A stretch of 64,000 bases of DNA from Burkholderia cepacia (lineage in GTDB: Bacteria > Pseudomonadota > Gammaproteobacteria > Burkholderiales > Burkholderiaceae). The stretch lies in assembly GCF_029962485.1 (NCBI RefSeq), contig NZ_CP073638.1, positions 1,426,001 through 1,490,000 on the forward strand, given 5' to 3'. The notes under the pieces were generated by a model. The model did no database searches. It saw only the letters and a program-made list of their open reading frames with translations, and was not told the origin of the DNA. Position numbers and translations under genes: made by a program. How positions within the stretch are numbered: the stretch's first letter is position 1; each line of letters begins with the position of its first letter. This document shows positions 12,580 to 21,060 of this stretch, in pieces.

Positions 12580-14484
12580 TTATGCGACGCGCTTCGCCTG
12601 ACCGGCGACATCGGCCGCCGGATTCAGAAAGCGTTCGCGAATCGATTTCGCGATGCCCGCGCCGTCGAGGCCGCATTGCGACAGCAGCTTCGCGGGATCG
12701 CCGTGATCGATGAACAGGTCAGGGAGGCCCAATTGTAGTACGGGTCGGATAACCCCACTCTCCATCAGGGCTTCCACGCAGGCCGAACCCGCGCCACCCA
12801 TCACGCAGCCTTCCTCGACCGTGACGAGGTAGTCGTGCGTCTCGGCGAGTTCGCGCACGAGCGCAGCGTCGACCGGCTTCACGAAACGCATGTTCGCGAC
12901 GGTTGCGTCGAGCTCTTCGCCTGCCGCGAGCGACGGTGCGACCATCGTGCCGAATGCGAGGATCGCGACGCGCTTGCCTTCCGGCTGCGACGTCTGGCGA
13001 CGCACTTCACCCTTGCCGAGCGGGATCTCGGTGAATTCCTTCACCGTCGCCACGCCCGTGCCCGCGCCGCGCGGATAGCGCACCGCGGTCGGGTTCGGCT
13101 GCTGCAGCGCCGTGTGCAGCATCTGGCGGCATTCGTTCTCGTCGGATGCGGCCATGATCGTCATGTTCGGGATGCAGCGCATGAACGCGAGATCGTATGC
13201 ACCCGCGTGCGTTGCACCGTCCGCGCCGACGAGGCCCGCGCGATCGATCGCGAACACGACCGGCAGGTTCTGCAGCGCGACGTCGTGGATCAGCTGATCG
13301 TAAGCACGCTGCAGGAACGTCGAGTAGATCGCGACGACCGGCTTGAGGCCTTCGGTTGCCATGCCGCCCGCGAACGTCACCGCGTGCTGCTCGGCGATGC
13401 CGACGTCGTAGTAGCGGTCCTTGAAGCGCTTCTCGAACTCGACCATGCCCGAGCCCTCGCGCATCGCGGGCGTGATGCCGACGACGCGCGTATCGCGCTC
13501 GGCTTCGTCACACAGCCACTCGCCGAACACCTGCGTGTAAGTCTTCTTCGCGGGTGTGGTCGACGGCTTGATGCCTTCGGCCGGATTGAACTTGCCGGGG
13601 CCGTGGTAGAGCACGGGATCGGCTTCGGCGAGCTTGTAGCCCTGGCCTTTCTTCGTCACCACGTGCAGGAATTGCGGACCGCGCAGTTCGCGGATGTTCT
13701 GCAGCGTCGGGATCAGCGAATCGAGATCGTGACCGTCGATCGGGCCGATGTAGTTGAAGCCGAACTCCTCGAACAGCGTAGCCGGCACGACCATGCCCTT
13801 CGCGTGCTCCTCGAGCTTGCGCGCGAGTTCGAGCACCGGCGGCGCCACGCTCAGTACGCGTTCGACACCCGCGCGCGCAGCCGCATAGAAGCGGCCCGAC
13901 ATCAGGCGTGCGAGATGGCGATTCAGCGCGCCGACCGGCGGCGAGATCGACATGTCGTTGTCGTTCAGGATGACGAGCACTTTCGCATCTTCCGACACGC
14001 CCGCGTTGTTCATCGCTTCGAACGCCATGCCGGCCGTCATCGCGCCGTCGCCGATCACGGCGATCGAGAAGCGGTCGTCGCCGTTCAGCTGGCTGCCGAT
14101 CGCCATGCCGAGCGCGGCCGAGATCGACGTGCTCGAGTGTGCGGTGCCGAACGTGTCGTATTCGGATTCGCTGCGACGCGGGAAGCCCGAGATGCCGTCC
14201 TGCTGACGCAGCGAATGCATCTGGTCGCGACGGCCCGTCAGGATCTTGTGCGGATAGGTCTGGTGGCCCACGTCCCAGACGATGCGATCGTTCGGCGTGT
14301 TGAACACGTAGTGCAACGCGATCGTCAGCTCGACCGTCCCGAGGTTGGACGACAAATGGCCGCCCGTCTTCGACACGCTGTCGAGCACAAACGCGCGCAG
14401 TTCATCCGCGAGCGGTTGCAGTTGGCGACGATCGAGGCGGCGCAAATCCGCCGGGTCGTCGATGGTTTTCAGCAAGTCGTACAT
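12580..14484 (-). CDS. dxs: 1-deoxy-D-xylulose-5-phosphate synthase
   Basis: Thiamine-diphosphate enzyme that condenses pyruvate and glyceraldehyde 3-phosphate, the entry step of the MEP isoprenoid pathway. The chosen start [11 protein letters not shown] gives 634 residues, usual for the family; the frame extends 12 residues upstream without homology. The ThDP motif GDGAMTAG...NDNDMSIS is intact, as are HxTYPHK-type sequence near residue 80, the central [16 protein letters not shown] and the C-terminal transketolase-like domain. It follows ispA (81-base gap) and xseB on the same strand, so the pathway entry enzyme and the farnesyl-diphosphate synthase are likely co-expressed. Confidence 0.97.
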   Translation of the reverse strand: MYDLLKTIDDPADLRRLDRRQLQPLADELRAFVLDSVSKTGGHLSSNLGTVELTIALHYVFNTPNDRIVWDVGHQTYPHKILTGRRDQMHSLRQQDGISGFPRRSESEYDTFGTAHSSTSISAALGMAIGSQLNGDDRFSIAVIGDGAMTAGMAFEAMNNAGVSEDAKVLVILNDNDMSISPPVGALNRHLARLMSGRFYAAARAGVERVLSVAPPVLELARKLEEHAKGMVVPATLFEEFGFNYIGPIDGHDLDSLIPTLQNIRELRGPQFLHVVTKKGQGYKLAEADPVLYHGPGKFNPAEGIKPSTTPAKKTYTQVFGEWLCDEAERDTRVVGITPAMREGSGMVEFEKRFKDRYYDVGIAEQHAVTFAGGMATEGLKPVVAIYSTFLQRAYDQLIHDVALQNLPVVFAIDRAGLVGADGATHAGAYDLAFMRCIPNMTIMAASDENECRQMLHTALQQPNPTAVRYPRGAGTGVATVKEFTEIPLGKGEVRRQTSQPEGKRVAILAFGTMVAPSLAAGEELDATVANMRFVKPVDAALVRELAETHDYLVTVEEGCVMGGAGSACVEALMESGVIRPVLQLGLPDLFIDHGDPAKLLSQCGLDGAGIAKSIRERFLNPAADVAGQAKRVA

Positions 14485-14565
14485 CGTCGTTCCATTGTAG
14501 GAAATCAAACGCGCCCGCATTCTGTTGCACGCATCGTAGCGTATGCGCGGCGGCGGGCTTTCGCG

Positions 14566-15450
14566 TCAGCTGACCCGGTTCACTACCAGGTCGGCAAGTT
14601 CGGCGAGACGCTGTGCGCGTGCGCCGAACGGTTTCAGCGCGTCGTGCGCTTCGGCGCGCAGTTGCGCTGCCAGCTCGCGCGACGCCTCGAGGCCGAGGAT
14701 CGATACGTAGGTCGGCTTGTCGTTCGCCGCGTCCTTGCCGGCCGTCTTGCCGAGCGTCGCCGAATCGGTCGTGACGTCGAGAATGTCGTCGACGACCTGG
14801 AAGGCCAGACCCACGGCCCCCGCATAGACGTCGAGCGCAGCCATCGTTTCCGCCGAAGGCGTCTCGCCGGCCAGCGCGCCCATCCGCACGGCTGCACGCA
14901 GCAGTGCGCCGGTCTTCATCCGGTGCATCGTCTCGAGCTGCTCGCGCGTCAGCTTGAGGCCGACGCTCGCCAGGTCGATCGCCTGCCCGCCGGCCATGCC
15001 GATCGAGCCGCTCGCGAGCGCCAGTTCGCGCACGAGCGCAGCCTGCTGCACCGGCGACAGCGCATCGGCGTCGGTCAGCGCAACGAATGCCTGCGACTGC
15101 AGCGCATCGCCAACCAGCAGTGCCGTCGGCTCGTCGTACTGCACGTGCACGGTCGGCTTGCCGCGGCGCAATGCGTCGTCGTCCATGCACGGCATGTCGT
15201 CATGCACGAGCGAGTAGACGTGGATCATCTCCAGCGCCGCCGCCGCCGCATTGCGTGCCGCTTCCGTCGCGCCGCTCAGTTCGCCGGCTGCATGGCACAG
15301 CAGCGGGCGAACACGCTTGCCACCGCCGAGGACCGCGTAGCGCATCGCCTCGTGGAGTTTCGCGGGCATCGCGGTTTCAGCGGGCAAATAGTGGCCGAGT
15401 GCGTTCTCGACACGGTCAAGCACAGACCGCATCCATTGTTCGAATGTCAT
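14566..15450 (-). CDS. ispA: Farnesyl diphosphate synthase (polyprenyl synthetase)
   Basis: Condenses IPP with DMAPP and geranyl diphosphate to give farnesyl diphosphate, precursor of quinones and undecaprenyl carriers. The 294-residue protein starts MTFEQWMRSV. The first Asp-rich motif is DDMPCMDDD and the second DDILD, preceded by GLAFQVV; GGGKRVRPLL binds the substrate phosphate. The start overlaps the xseB stop by four bases (ATGA), showing translational coupling. Short-chain product is assigned by family similarity and context. Confidence 0.95.
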   Translation of the reverse strand: MTFEQWMRSVLDRVENALGHYLPAETAMPAKLHEAMRYAVLGGGKRVRPLLCHAAGELSGATEAARNAAAAALEMIHVYSLVHDDMPCMDDDALRRGKPTVHVQYDEPTALLVGDALQSQAFVALTDADALSPVQQAALVRELALASGSIGMAGGQAIDLASVGLKLTREQLETMHRMKTGALLRAAVRMGALAGETPSAETMAALDVYAGAVGLAFQVVDDILDVTTDSATLGKTAGKDAANDKPTYVSILGLEASRELAAQLRAEAHDALKPFGARAQRLAELADLVVNRVS

Positions 15451-15740
15451 AGATCGTCGTCTTCGCCGTCCGTGGCGGCCGTTCCGGACGAAAGCGGCTT
15501 CAGCGTCGCGCCGTCGAGCACGCGAACCTGCTGCTCCACTTTCTCGAGCTGCTGTTGGCAAAACGCAACGAGGGTCGCACCGCGGCGGTATGCCGTCAGT
15601 GAATCCTCGAGGCTCAACGCGCCGCCTTCCATCCGGGCAACCAGCGTCTCGAGTTCCGCGAGCGCCATCTCATAATTGTCCGGCAACGGTTCGGTGCCAT
15701 TGCCGGGCGGCGTGGCGCCTGGGGATGCGGTTTTCGCCAT
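15447..15740 (-). CDS. xseB: Exodeoxyribonuclease VII small subunit
   Basis: Small helical subunit that associates with XseA to form exonuclease VII. The 97-residue reading from MAKTASPG carries the family core YEMALAELETLVARMEGG and LEDSLTAYRRG (about 28-60), then an acidic tail ending EDDDL. An in-frame ATG five codons upstream (15755) is possible. Its stop overlaps the ispA start by four bases. xseB-ispA-dxs order is common in proteobacteria. Confidence 0.94.
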   Translation of the reverse strand: MAKTASPGATPPGNGTEPLPDNYEMALAELETLVARMEGGALSLEDSLTAYRRGATLVAFCQQQLEKVEQQVRVLDGATLKPLSSGTAATDGEDDDL

Positions 15741-15933
15741 GGACGAGGGTGTCAAATTTCAAAACAAGTCGGACATTCTACGGCAAAAGAGAATTTTCCG
15801 ACCTGCCGTCGTGGGCACCCCGGAACATATTCCGGCCCCATCTCCGACACACATTGTGCGCCTTCCGGTGGTCGCCCGACAAAAAATTGACACAAATCAG
15901 GCACTTAATCCTAGCCTTGCGAGGCGAACCGGG

Positions 15934-15939
15934 TATAAT
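15934..15939 (+). promoter_or_regulatory. Candidate -10 box for the Rieske gene
   Basis: A perfect TATAAT lies 73 bases upstream of the chosen start. A perfect TTGACA is at 15887-15892, but the 41-base gap is too long for the two to be one sigma-70 promoter, so only the -10 is offered. Confidence 0.4.
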
Positions 15940-16011
15940 TCCCCGTTTCCCTAAATCGATTTTTCGATGGTTGGGTTGTTCACTGCTTTCACGCTAACAC
16001 CGGGAGTGGGA

Positions 16012-17118
16012 ATGTCCAATCTGAGCGACGCGCTTCAGTTGAAGTCGGCTCACAGCCAGCTTCCAGTCACTGCATATTTCGATGAGGCGCTACTCGAGCG
16101 CGAGATCGAAACCCTCTTCAAGAAAGGACCTCGTTACGTCGGGCACGAGTTGATGGTGCCCGAGGCGGGGGATTATTTTGCGCTGCCGTCCGAGAAGGAA
16201 GGCCGCGTGCTGGTCCGCAACCAGACGAACCAGATCGAGCTGCTGTCGAACGTCTGCCGTCACCGTCAGGCGATCATGCTTAACGGGCGCGGGCACACGC
16301 AGAATATCGTGTGCCCGCTGCACCGCTGGACGTACGACCTGGAAGGCGAGTTGCTCGGCGCGCCGCACTTCCCCGACAAGCCGTGCCTGAACCTCGGCAA
16401 GAGCCCGCTGCAAAACTGGCAGGGGCTGCTGTTCGAGGCCGAAGGCCGGAATGTCGCGCGCGACCTCGCCAACCTCGGCACGAAGCATCACTTCGACTTC
16501 TCCGAGTACCACTTCGATCACGTCGAAGTGCACGAGTGCGATTACAACTGGAAGACGTTCATCGAGGTCTACCTCGAGGATTACCACGTCGTCCCGTTCC
16601 ATCCGGGCCTCGGCAGCTTCGTGTCGTGCGACGACCTCAAATGGGAGTTCGGCGACTGGTACAGCGTGCAGACGGTCGGCGTGCACAACGCCCTCGCGAA
16701 ACCGGGCAGCGCGACTTACCAGAAATGGCACGAGCAGGTGCTGAAGTTCCGCAACGGCGTGCCGCCGGAGTTCGGTGCGATCTGGATGGTCTACTACCCG
16801 GGCCTGATGATCGAGTGGTATCCGCACGTGCTCGTCGTGTCGTGGCTGATTCCGCAAGGCCCGCAGAAGACGACCAACATTGTCGAGTTCTATTACCCCG
16901 AGGAAATCGCGCTGTTCGAACGCGAGTTCGTCGAGGCCGAGCGCGCCGCCTATATGGAAACGGCCGTCGAGGACGACGAGATCGCAATGCGGATGGACGC
17001 AGGCCGCCGTGCACTGATGGCACGCGGCGAGTCGCAGGTCGGCCCGTACCAGAGCCCGATGGAAGACGGCATGCAGCACTTCCACGAGTTCCTGCGCCGC
17101 CACCTCGGCGACCTCTGA
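16012..17118 (+). CDS. Rieske aromatic-ring-hydroxylating oxygenase, alpha subunit
   Basis: A 368-residue oxygenase. The Rieske 2Fe-2S site is complete (C82, H84, C101, H104; CRH...CPLH), and the mononuclear iron site is suggested by EDYHVVPFHPG with two His five residues apart. Substrates of this family range from aromatics to choline-like amines and cannot be read from the sequence. No ferredoxin, reductase or beta subunit lies nearby, so electron donors are encoded elsewhere. The start MSNLSDALQL follows GGGAGTGGGA; an ATG 15 codons upstream is less likely. A strong terminator follows. Confidence 0.9.
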   Translation: MSNLSDALQLKSAHSQLPVTAYFDEALLEREIETLFKKGPRYVGHELMVPEAGDYFALPSEKEGRVLVRNQTNQIELLSNVCRHRQAIMLNGRGHTQNIVCPLHRWTYDLEGELLGAPHFPDKPCLNLGKSPLQNWQGLLFEAEGRNVARDLANLGTKHHFDFSEYHFDHVEVHECDYNWKTFIEVYLEDYHVVPFHPGLGSFVSCDDLKWEFGDWYSVQTVGVHNALAKPGSATYQKWHEQVLKFRNGVPPEFGAIWMVYYPGLMIEWYPHVLVVSWLIPQGPQKTTNIVEFYYPEEIALFEREFVEAERAAYMETAVEDDEIAMRMDAGRRALMARGESQVGPYQSPMEDGMQHFHEFLRRHLGDL

Positions 17119-17161
17119 CGGCCGGTGCGGCGCTTTGACGCCGCGCGGCATCCGGCAGACG

Positions 17162-17190
17162 AAAAGACGGGTTTCGGCCCGTCTTTTTTT
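17162..17190 (+). terminator. Intrinsic terminator of the Rieske gene
   Basis: Stem AAAAGACGGG / CCCGTCTTTT with a six-base loop, followed by TTTG, 44 bases after the stop codon. Confidence 0.9.
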
Positions 17191-17235
17191 GTTTAGACTT
17201 GGAGTGTCAGGCCAATTGCACTCCAGGGAGTCGTC

Positions 17236-18105
17236 ATGCCACACACTCACTACACCACGCTCATCTCCGCCGCCAATCTCGCCGAGCGCCTGGCCGCGGC
17301 GCCCGGCAGCGTCGTCCTGTTCGACTGCCGCTTCGATCTCGTCGATCCCGCTGCCGGCGAAGCCGCGTATGCGGCCGGCCATATCCCGGGCGCACAGTAT
17401 CTCCATCTCGACCGCGACCTGTCGGGCCGCAAAACAGGCACCAACGGCCGCCATCCGCTACCGACCCGCGACGCACTCGCCACGCTGCTCGCCAGCCGCG
17501 GCCTCAAGCAGGGCCAGCAAGTCGTCGCATACGACGCGCAAGGCGGCGCCTATGCGGCGCGCCTGTGGTGGCTGCTGCGCTGGCTCGGCCACGATTCGGT
17601 CGCCGTGCTCGACGGCGGCCTGCAGGCCTGGGAAGCGGCCGGCCAGCCGCTGACGGCCGACGTGCCGCAACCGGCCGCCGGCGATTTCCGCGCGGCTGCG
17701 CCGCTCGAATCGACGGTCGACGCGGCAGCCGTGCTCGCCAACGTGAGCGCACCCACGCGCGTCGTGATCGATGCGCGCGCACCGGACCGCTACCGCGGCG
17801 AAAACGAAACAATCGATCGTGTCGGCGGCCACATCCCCGGCGCGCGCAACCGCTTCTTCAAGGACAACCTGAACGCCGACGGCCGCTTCAAGACCGGCCA
17901 TGAACTGCGCGAGGCGTTCTCGACCGTGCTGGCAGGCACCGAGCCGAACCGCGTGATCCTGCAATGCGGCTCCGGCGTGACGGCGTGCCACAACGCCCTG
18001 GCAATGGAAGTGGCCGGCCTGCACGGCGCATCGCTGTATCCGGGCTCGTGGAGCGAATGGAGCGCCGATCCGTCGCGGCCGATCGCAACCGGCCCGACGC
18101 CGTAA
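17236..18105 (+). CDS. Sulfurtransferase, 3-mercaptopyruvate/thiosulfate type
   Basis: A 289-residue tandem-rhodanese protein. The first (inactive) domain spans about 10-135 and the second about 160-285. The active-site loop is CGSGVTAC, the form usual in 3-mercaptopyruvate sulfurtransferases (SseA-like), whereas classical thiosulfate rhodaneses have CRxGx[R/T]. It transfers sulfane sulfur to cyanide or thiol acceptors in the cytoplasm. It stands alone, between a terminator and a convergent gene. Confidence 0.92.
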   Translation: MPHTHYTTLISAANLAERLAAAPGSVVLFDCRFDLVDPAAGEAAYAAGHIPGAQYLHLDRDLSGRKTGTNGRHPLPTRDALATLLASRGLKQGQQVVAYDAQGGAYAARLWWLLRWLGHDSVAVLDGGLQAWEAAGQPLTADVPQPAAGDFRAAAPLESTVDAAAVLANVSAPTRVVIDARAPDRYRGENETIDRVGGHIPGARNRFFKDNLNADGRFKTGHELREAFSTVLAGTEPNRVILQCGSGVTACHNALAMEVAGLHGASLYPGSWSEWSADPSRPIATGPTP

Positions 18106-18159
18106 GCGCGGGCACCACGCAGCGGTGATAAAGCGGCGGCATGGGCCGCCGCTCGCCGT

Positions 18160-19035
18160 TTACATCACGCCGTACTTGTGGAGCCACGCGATCGCGCGCT
18201 TCCAGCTCTCCTCGGCATCGGCCTTCACATAGCTCGGCCGATAATCGGCAAAGAACGCGTGACCGGCATCCGGATACACGACGATCTCCGATTCGCGCGC
18301 GAGCTTCGAATCGCTCGTCTGGATCGCCTTGCGCATGTCGGCGAGCGATGCCTGCGTGATGTTCGTGTCCTTCTCGCCGTAGAGCCCGAGCACCGGCACC
18401 TTCAGCAACGACGCATGATCGACCGGATTGAACGGCGTCATCTCGTCGGTCTTGCCTTCGACGAACCCGTACCATGCAACGGCCGCACGCACGTGCGGAT
18501 TGTGCTCGGCATACAGCCAGCTCTGACGGCCGCCCCAGCAGAACCCGACCACGCCGAGACGCGACAGGTCGCCGCCGTTCTTGCCGGCCCACGCGACCGT
18601 CGCATCGAGATCCTCGGTGACCTGCCGGTCCGGCACCTTGCTGACGATGTTGTCGACGACCCCCTGGATCGTCGGATACTTCGACACGTTGCCCTGCCGC
18701 GCAAACAGGTCCGGCGCGATCGCGAGATAGCCGAGCTTTGCAAAGCGGCGGCAGATATCGGCGATATGCGCATGCACCGCAAAGATCTCGTGAATCACGA
18801 TGACGACCGGCAGGTTCGTCTTGTCGACTGGTTGTGCACGATAAGCCGGCACGCTCGCGTCGCCCGAGCGGATCTCGATGGTGTCGACATCCAGCCCGGT
18901 ACTGTCGGTCGTGACCGTCTGCGCCGAAACGGGCAACACGGCCGCCGCGAAGGTGCCGCCCAGCGCGGCCTGCATGAATTTGCGGCGCGAGAACGGAACG
19001 TGGGGAACCAGGCTGTCGACTTCGGGTTTCAACAT
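18160..19035 (-). CDS. Secreted dienelactone hydrolase family protein
   Basis: A 291-residue alpha/beta hydrolase. From the start at 19035 (GAGGAG ribosome site) the N-terminus carries a twin-arginine-type signal, SRRKFMQAALGG followed by a hydrophobic run ending VSAQ, so the mature protein is probably periplasmic. The nucleophile motif is GFCWGG, with the cysteine typical of dienelactone hydrolases, and DAGHAF carries the catalytic His. The substrate is uncertain: many members act on esters other than dienelactones. A longer ATG at 19167 would bury the signal peptide. Confidence 0.9.
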   Translation of the reverse strand: MLKPEVDSLVPHVPFSRRKFMQAALGGTFAAAVLPVSAQTVTTDSTGLDVDTIEIRSGDASVPAYRAQPVDKTNLPVVIVIHEIFAVHAHIADICRRFAKLGYLAIAPDLFARQGNVSKYPTIQGVVDNIVSKVPDRQVTEDLDATVAWAGKNGGDLSRLGVVGFCWGGRQSWLYAEHNPHVRAAVAWYGFVEGKTDEMTPFNPVDHASLLKVPVLGLYGEKDTNITQASLADMRKAIQTSDSKLARESEIVVYPDAGHAFFADYRPSYVKADAEESWKRAIAWLHKYGVM

Positions 19036-19455
19036 GAATGCACTCCTCGATTGGGCGCCACCGTCACGATTCTGGATGCATATGACGGGGCATCGCGCCG
19101 GCGCGCGGCACGGATGTCGCGGCGGTTGGCACCCCGCCGCAAACGGAAACCCGGACAAGATGCCCAATAATCCGTTGTCGCGTCAACTGTCAGATGTGTA
19201 AGACTCGATTACGGCGCGTTGATTCGACACGTCGATCGTCGTGAAAAAACCGCAGGCGGCCCGTCGAATCGCGATGCAACACGCCGCAGATTGATCGCCG
19301 TCACGCGATCGGATGCTGGCGAATTGAAACGAAAAACACGCGGTCGATATTGCCCGTCACACGCGGGCACGGCAGCCCGGCTGCCCGCAAAAACGACAGA
19401 CAGGGACTACGCACGACGTGTGCGCTCCCCGCCCGCCTCCCACGCGAACACGCGC
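19036..19455. other. Intergenic, no gene seen
   Basis: About 420 bases between the hydrolase start and the ndh stop, both genes on the minus strand. It holds the hydrolase ribosome site and presumably its promoter. No conserved reading frame, repeat or terminator was recognised. Confidence 0.5.
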
Positions 19456-20790
19456 TCAGTGCAACTTGACGCGCGGCAGCGTCGTGCGTCGCAGCCAGTG
19501 CGCGACCGTGTCGAGCATCATGCGCGGATAGCCGTGCAGCGCGGCGATGTGCATCCGGTACAGCGACATGTACATGAAGCGCGCGAACAGCCCTTCGATC
19601 AGCATGTTGCCGCCGATCAGCCCGCCCATCAGGTTGCCGACCGCGCTGAAATGGCCGAGCGACACGAGCGAGCCCAGGTCGCGATACGTGAATTCGGGCA
19701 GCGGGCGCCCGTCGAGCCGGCAGCCGATTGCCTTCAGCAGGAAGGTCGCCTGCTGGTGCGCGGCCTGCGCGCGCGGCGGCACGTTGCGCTCGTTGCCGGG
19801 CCATGCGCATGCCGCGCAATCGCCGAGCGCGAACACGTTGTCGTCGGTAAAGGTCTGCAGCGTGCGGCGCACGTCGAGCTGGCCGAGCTTGTTGACCTGG
19901 AGGCCATCGAGACTGGCGAGCACGGATGGCGCCTTGATGCCCGCGGCCCAGACCGTCAGGTCGGCACGCACCGTCTTGCCGCTCGCCGTATGGACGGCCC
20001 CGGGCGCCACCTCGGTCACGCGCTCGGCGAGCATCAGCCGCACACCGATCTTTTCGAGCAGTTCGGCCGTCGCCGACGACACGCGCTCCGGCAACGCCGG
20101 AAGGATCCGCGGCCCCGATTCGATCAGCACGATGCCGACGTCGTGCCGCGGGTCGAGCTTGTGCAGCCCGTAGGCCGACAACACCTGCGCGGTGTTGCGC
20201 AACTCGGCGGACAATTCGACGCCCGTCGCGCCGCCACCGACGATCACGACCTGGATGCGCGGCTCGGCCGCTTCACCCGGCGGGGTCGGCGCCGGCGCCT
20301 GATGCTCGGCGCGCATGCACGCGGCGATCAGCCGCTTCCGGAAGCGCTCGGCCTCGCCGACGGTATCGAGCGCGATCGCGTTTTCCGCCGCGCCCTGTAC
20401 GCCGAAGAAGTGGGTCGTGCTGCCGATCGCGATCACGAGCGTGTCGTATTCCAGCTCGCGCGCCGGCAGCAGTTCCTCGCCGTCGCTGTCGTTGACCGGC
20501 GAGAGCGTGATGCGCTTCGCCGCGCGGTCGAGCCCGGTCAGCCCGCCCTGCTGGAACTCGAAGCCATGCCAGCGCGCCTGCGCTGCATATTCGAGCTCCT
20601 GCGTGAACGGGTCCATGCTGCCGGCCGCGACCTCGTGCAGCAGCGGTTTCCAGATGTGGGTCGGATTGCGGTCGACGAGCGTGACAAGCGCACGCGCGGG
20701 ACGATTGCCGCGCGCGCCGTAACGGTCGCCGAGCCGCGTCGCCAGTTCCAGGCCGCCCGCGCCTCCGCCTACGATGATGATCCGATGCAT
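19456..20790 (-). CDS. ndh: Type II NADH dehydrogenase (NAD(P)/FAD-dependent)
   Basis: A 444-residue membrane-associated flavoprotein that passes electrons from NADH to quinone without pumping protons. The FAD fold GGGAGGLE is at residues 8-15 and the NADH fold VGGGATGVELSAEL is near 165. The conserved quinone-side motif DRNPTHIWKPLLHEVAAG follows the first fold, and a C-terminal amphipathic stretch with MYMSLYRMH suits membrane attachment. The start MHRIIIVGGG is preferred over one 17 codons upstream, as the family begins right before the FAD motif. Confidence 0.9.
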   Translation of the reverse strand: MHRIIIVGGGAGGLELATRLGDRYGARGNRPARALVTLVDRNPTHIWKPLLHEVAAGSMDPFTQELEYAAQARWHGFEFQQGGLTGLDRAAKRITLSPVNDSDGEELLPARELEYDTLVIAIGSTTHFFGVQGAAENAIALDTVGEAERFRKRLIAACMRAEHQAPAPTPPGEAAEPRIQVVIVGGGATGVELSAELRNTAQVLSAYGLHKLDPRHDVGIVLIESGPRILPALPERVSSATAELLEKIGVRLMLAERVTEVAPGAVHTASGKTVRADLTVWAAGIKAPSVLASLDGLQVNKLGQLDVRRTLQTFTDDNVFALGDCAACAWPGNERNVPPRAQAAHQQATFLLKAIGCRLDGRPLPEFTYRDLGSLVSLGHFSAVGNLMGGLIGGNMLIEGLFARFMYMSLYRMHIAALHGYPRMMLDTVAHWLRRTTLPRVKLH

Positions 20791-21060
20791 CTGATTCCCC
20801 CTTTGCGATTCGAAACTGCTGCCGCCGGACGAAGCAAACACGATCCATTCGCGCCGCCCGGTGGATTAACCGGTTCGGACATCATCGATGTGCAGTTCGA
20901 AGCACTTCGATGCGACCGCCCCGGAACGCGGGGCGCGCTGCCCCCGTGTCAATGACATGCATTGTCCGGGAGCTTGCGCGTTGACCACAAGCAAACCAGC
21001 TCGATATTCAGCATCCCTGCAACAATATGCCGCGGGAAACGCGAACCGCACGGGGGTGCG

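Noticed and set aside
12835..15675. A 946-codon plus-strand frame opposite dxs-ispA-xseB
   Set aside because: It is the antisense shadow of three well-identified genes; Arg/His/Val-rich composition without motifs is usual for GC-rich antisense frames.
15887..15939. TTGACA and TATAAT as one sigma-70 promoter for the Rieske gene
   Set aside because: The 41-base spacing is too long; only the -10 box was kept as a weak candidate.
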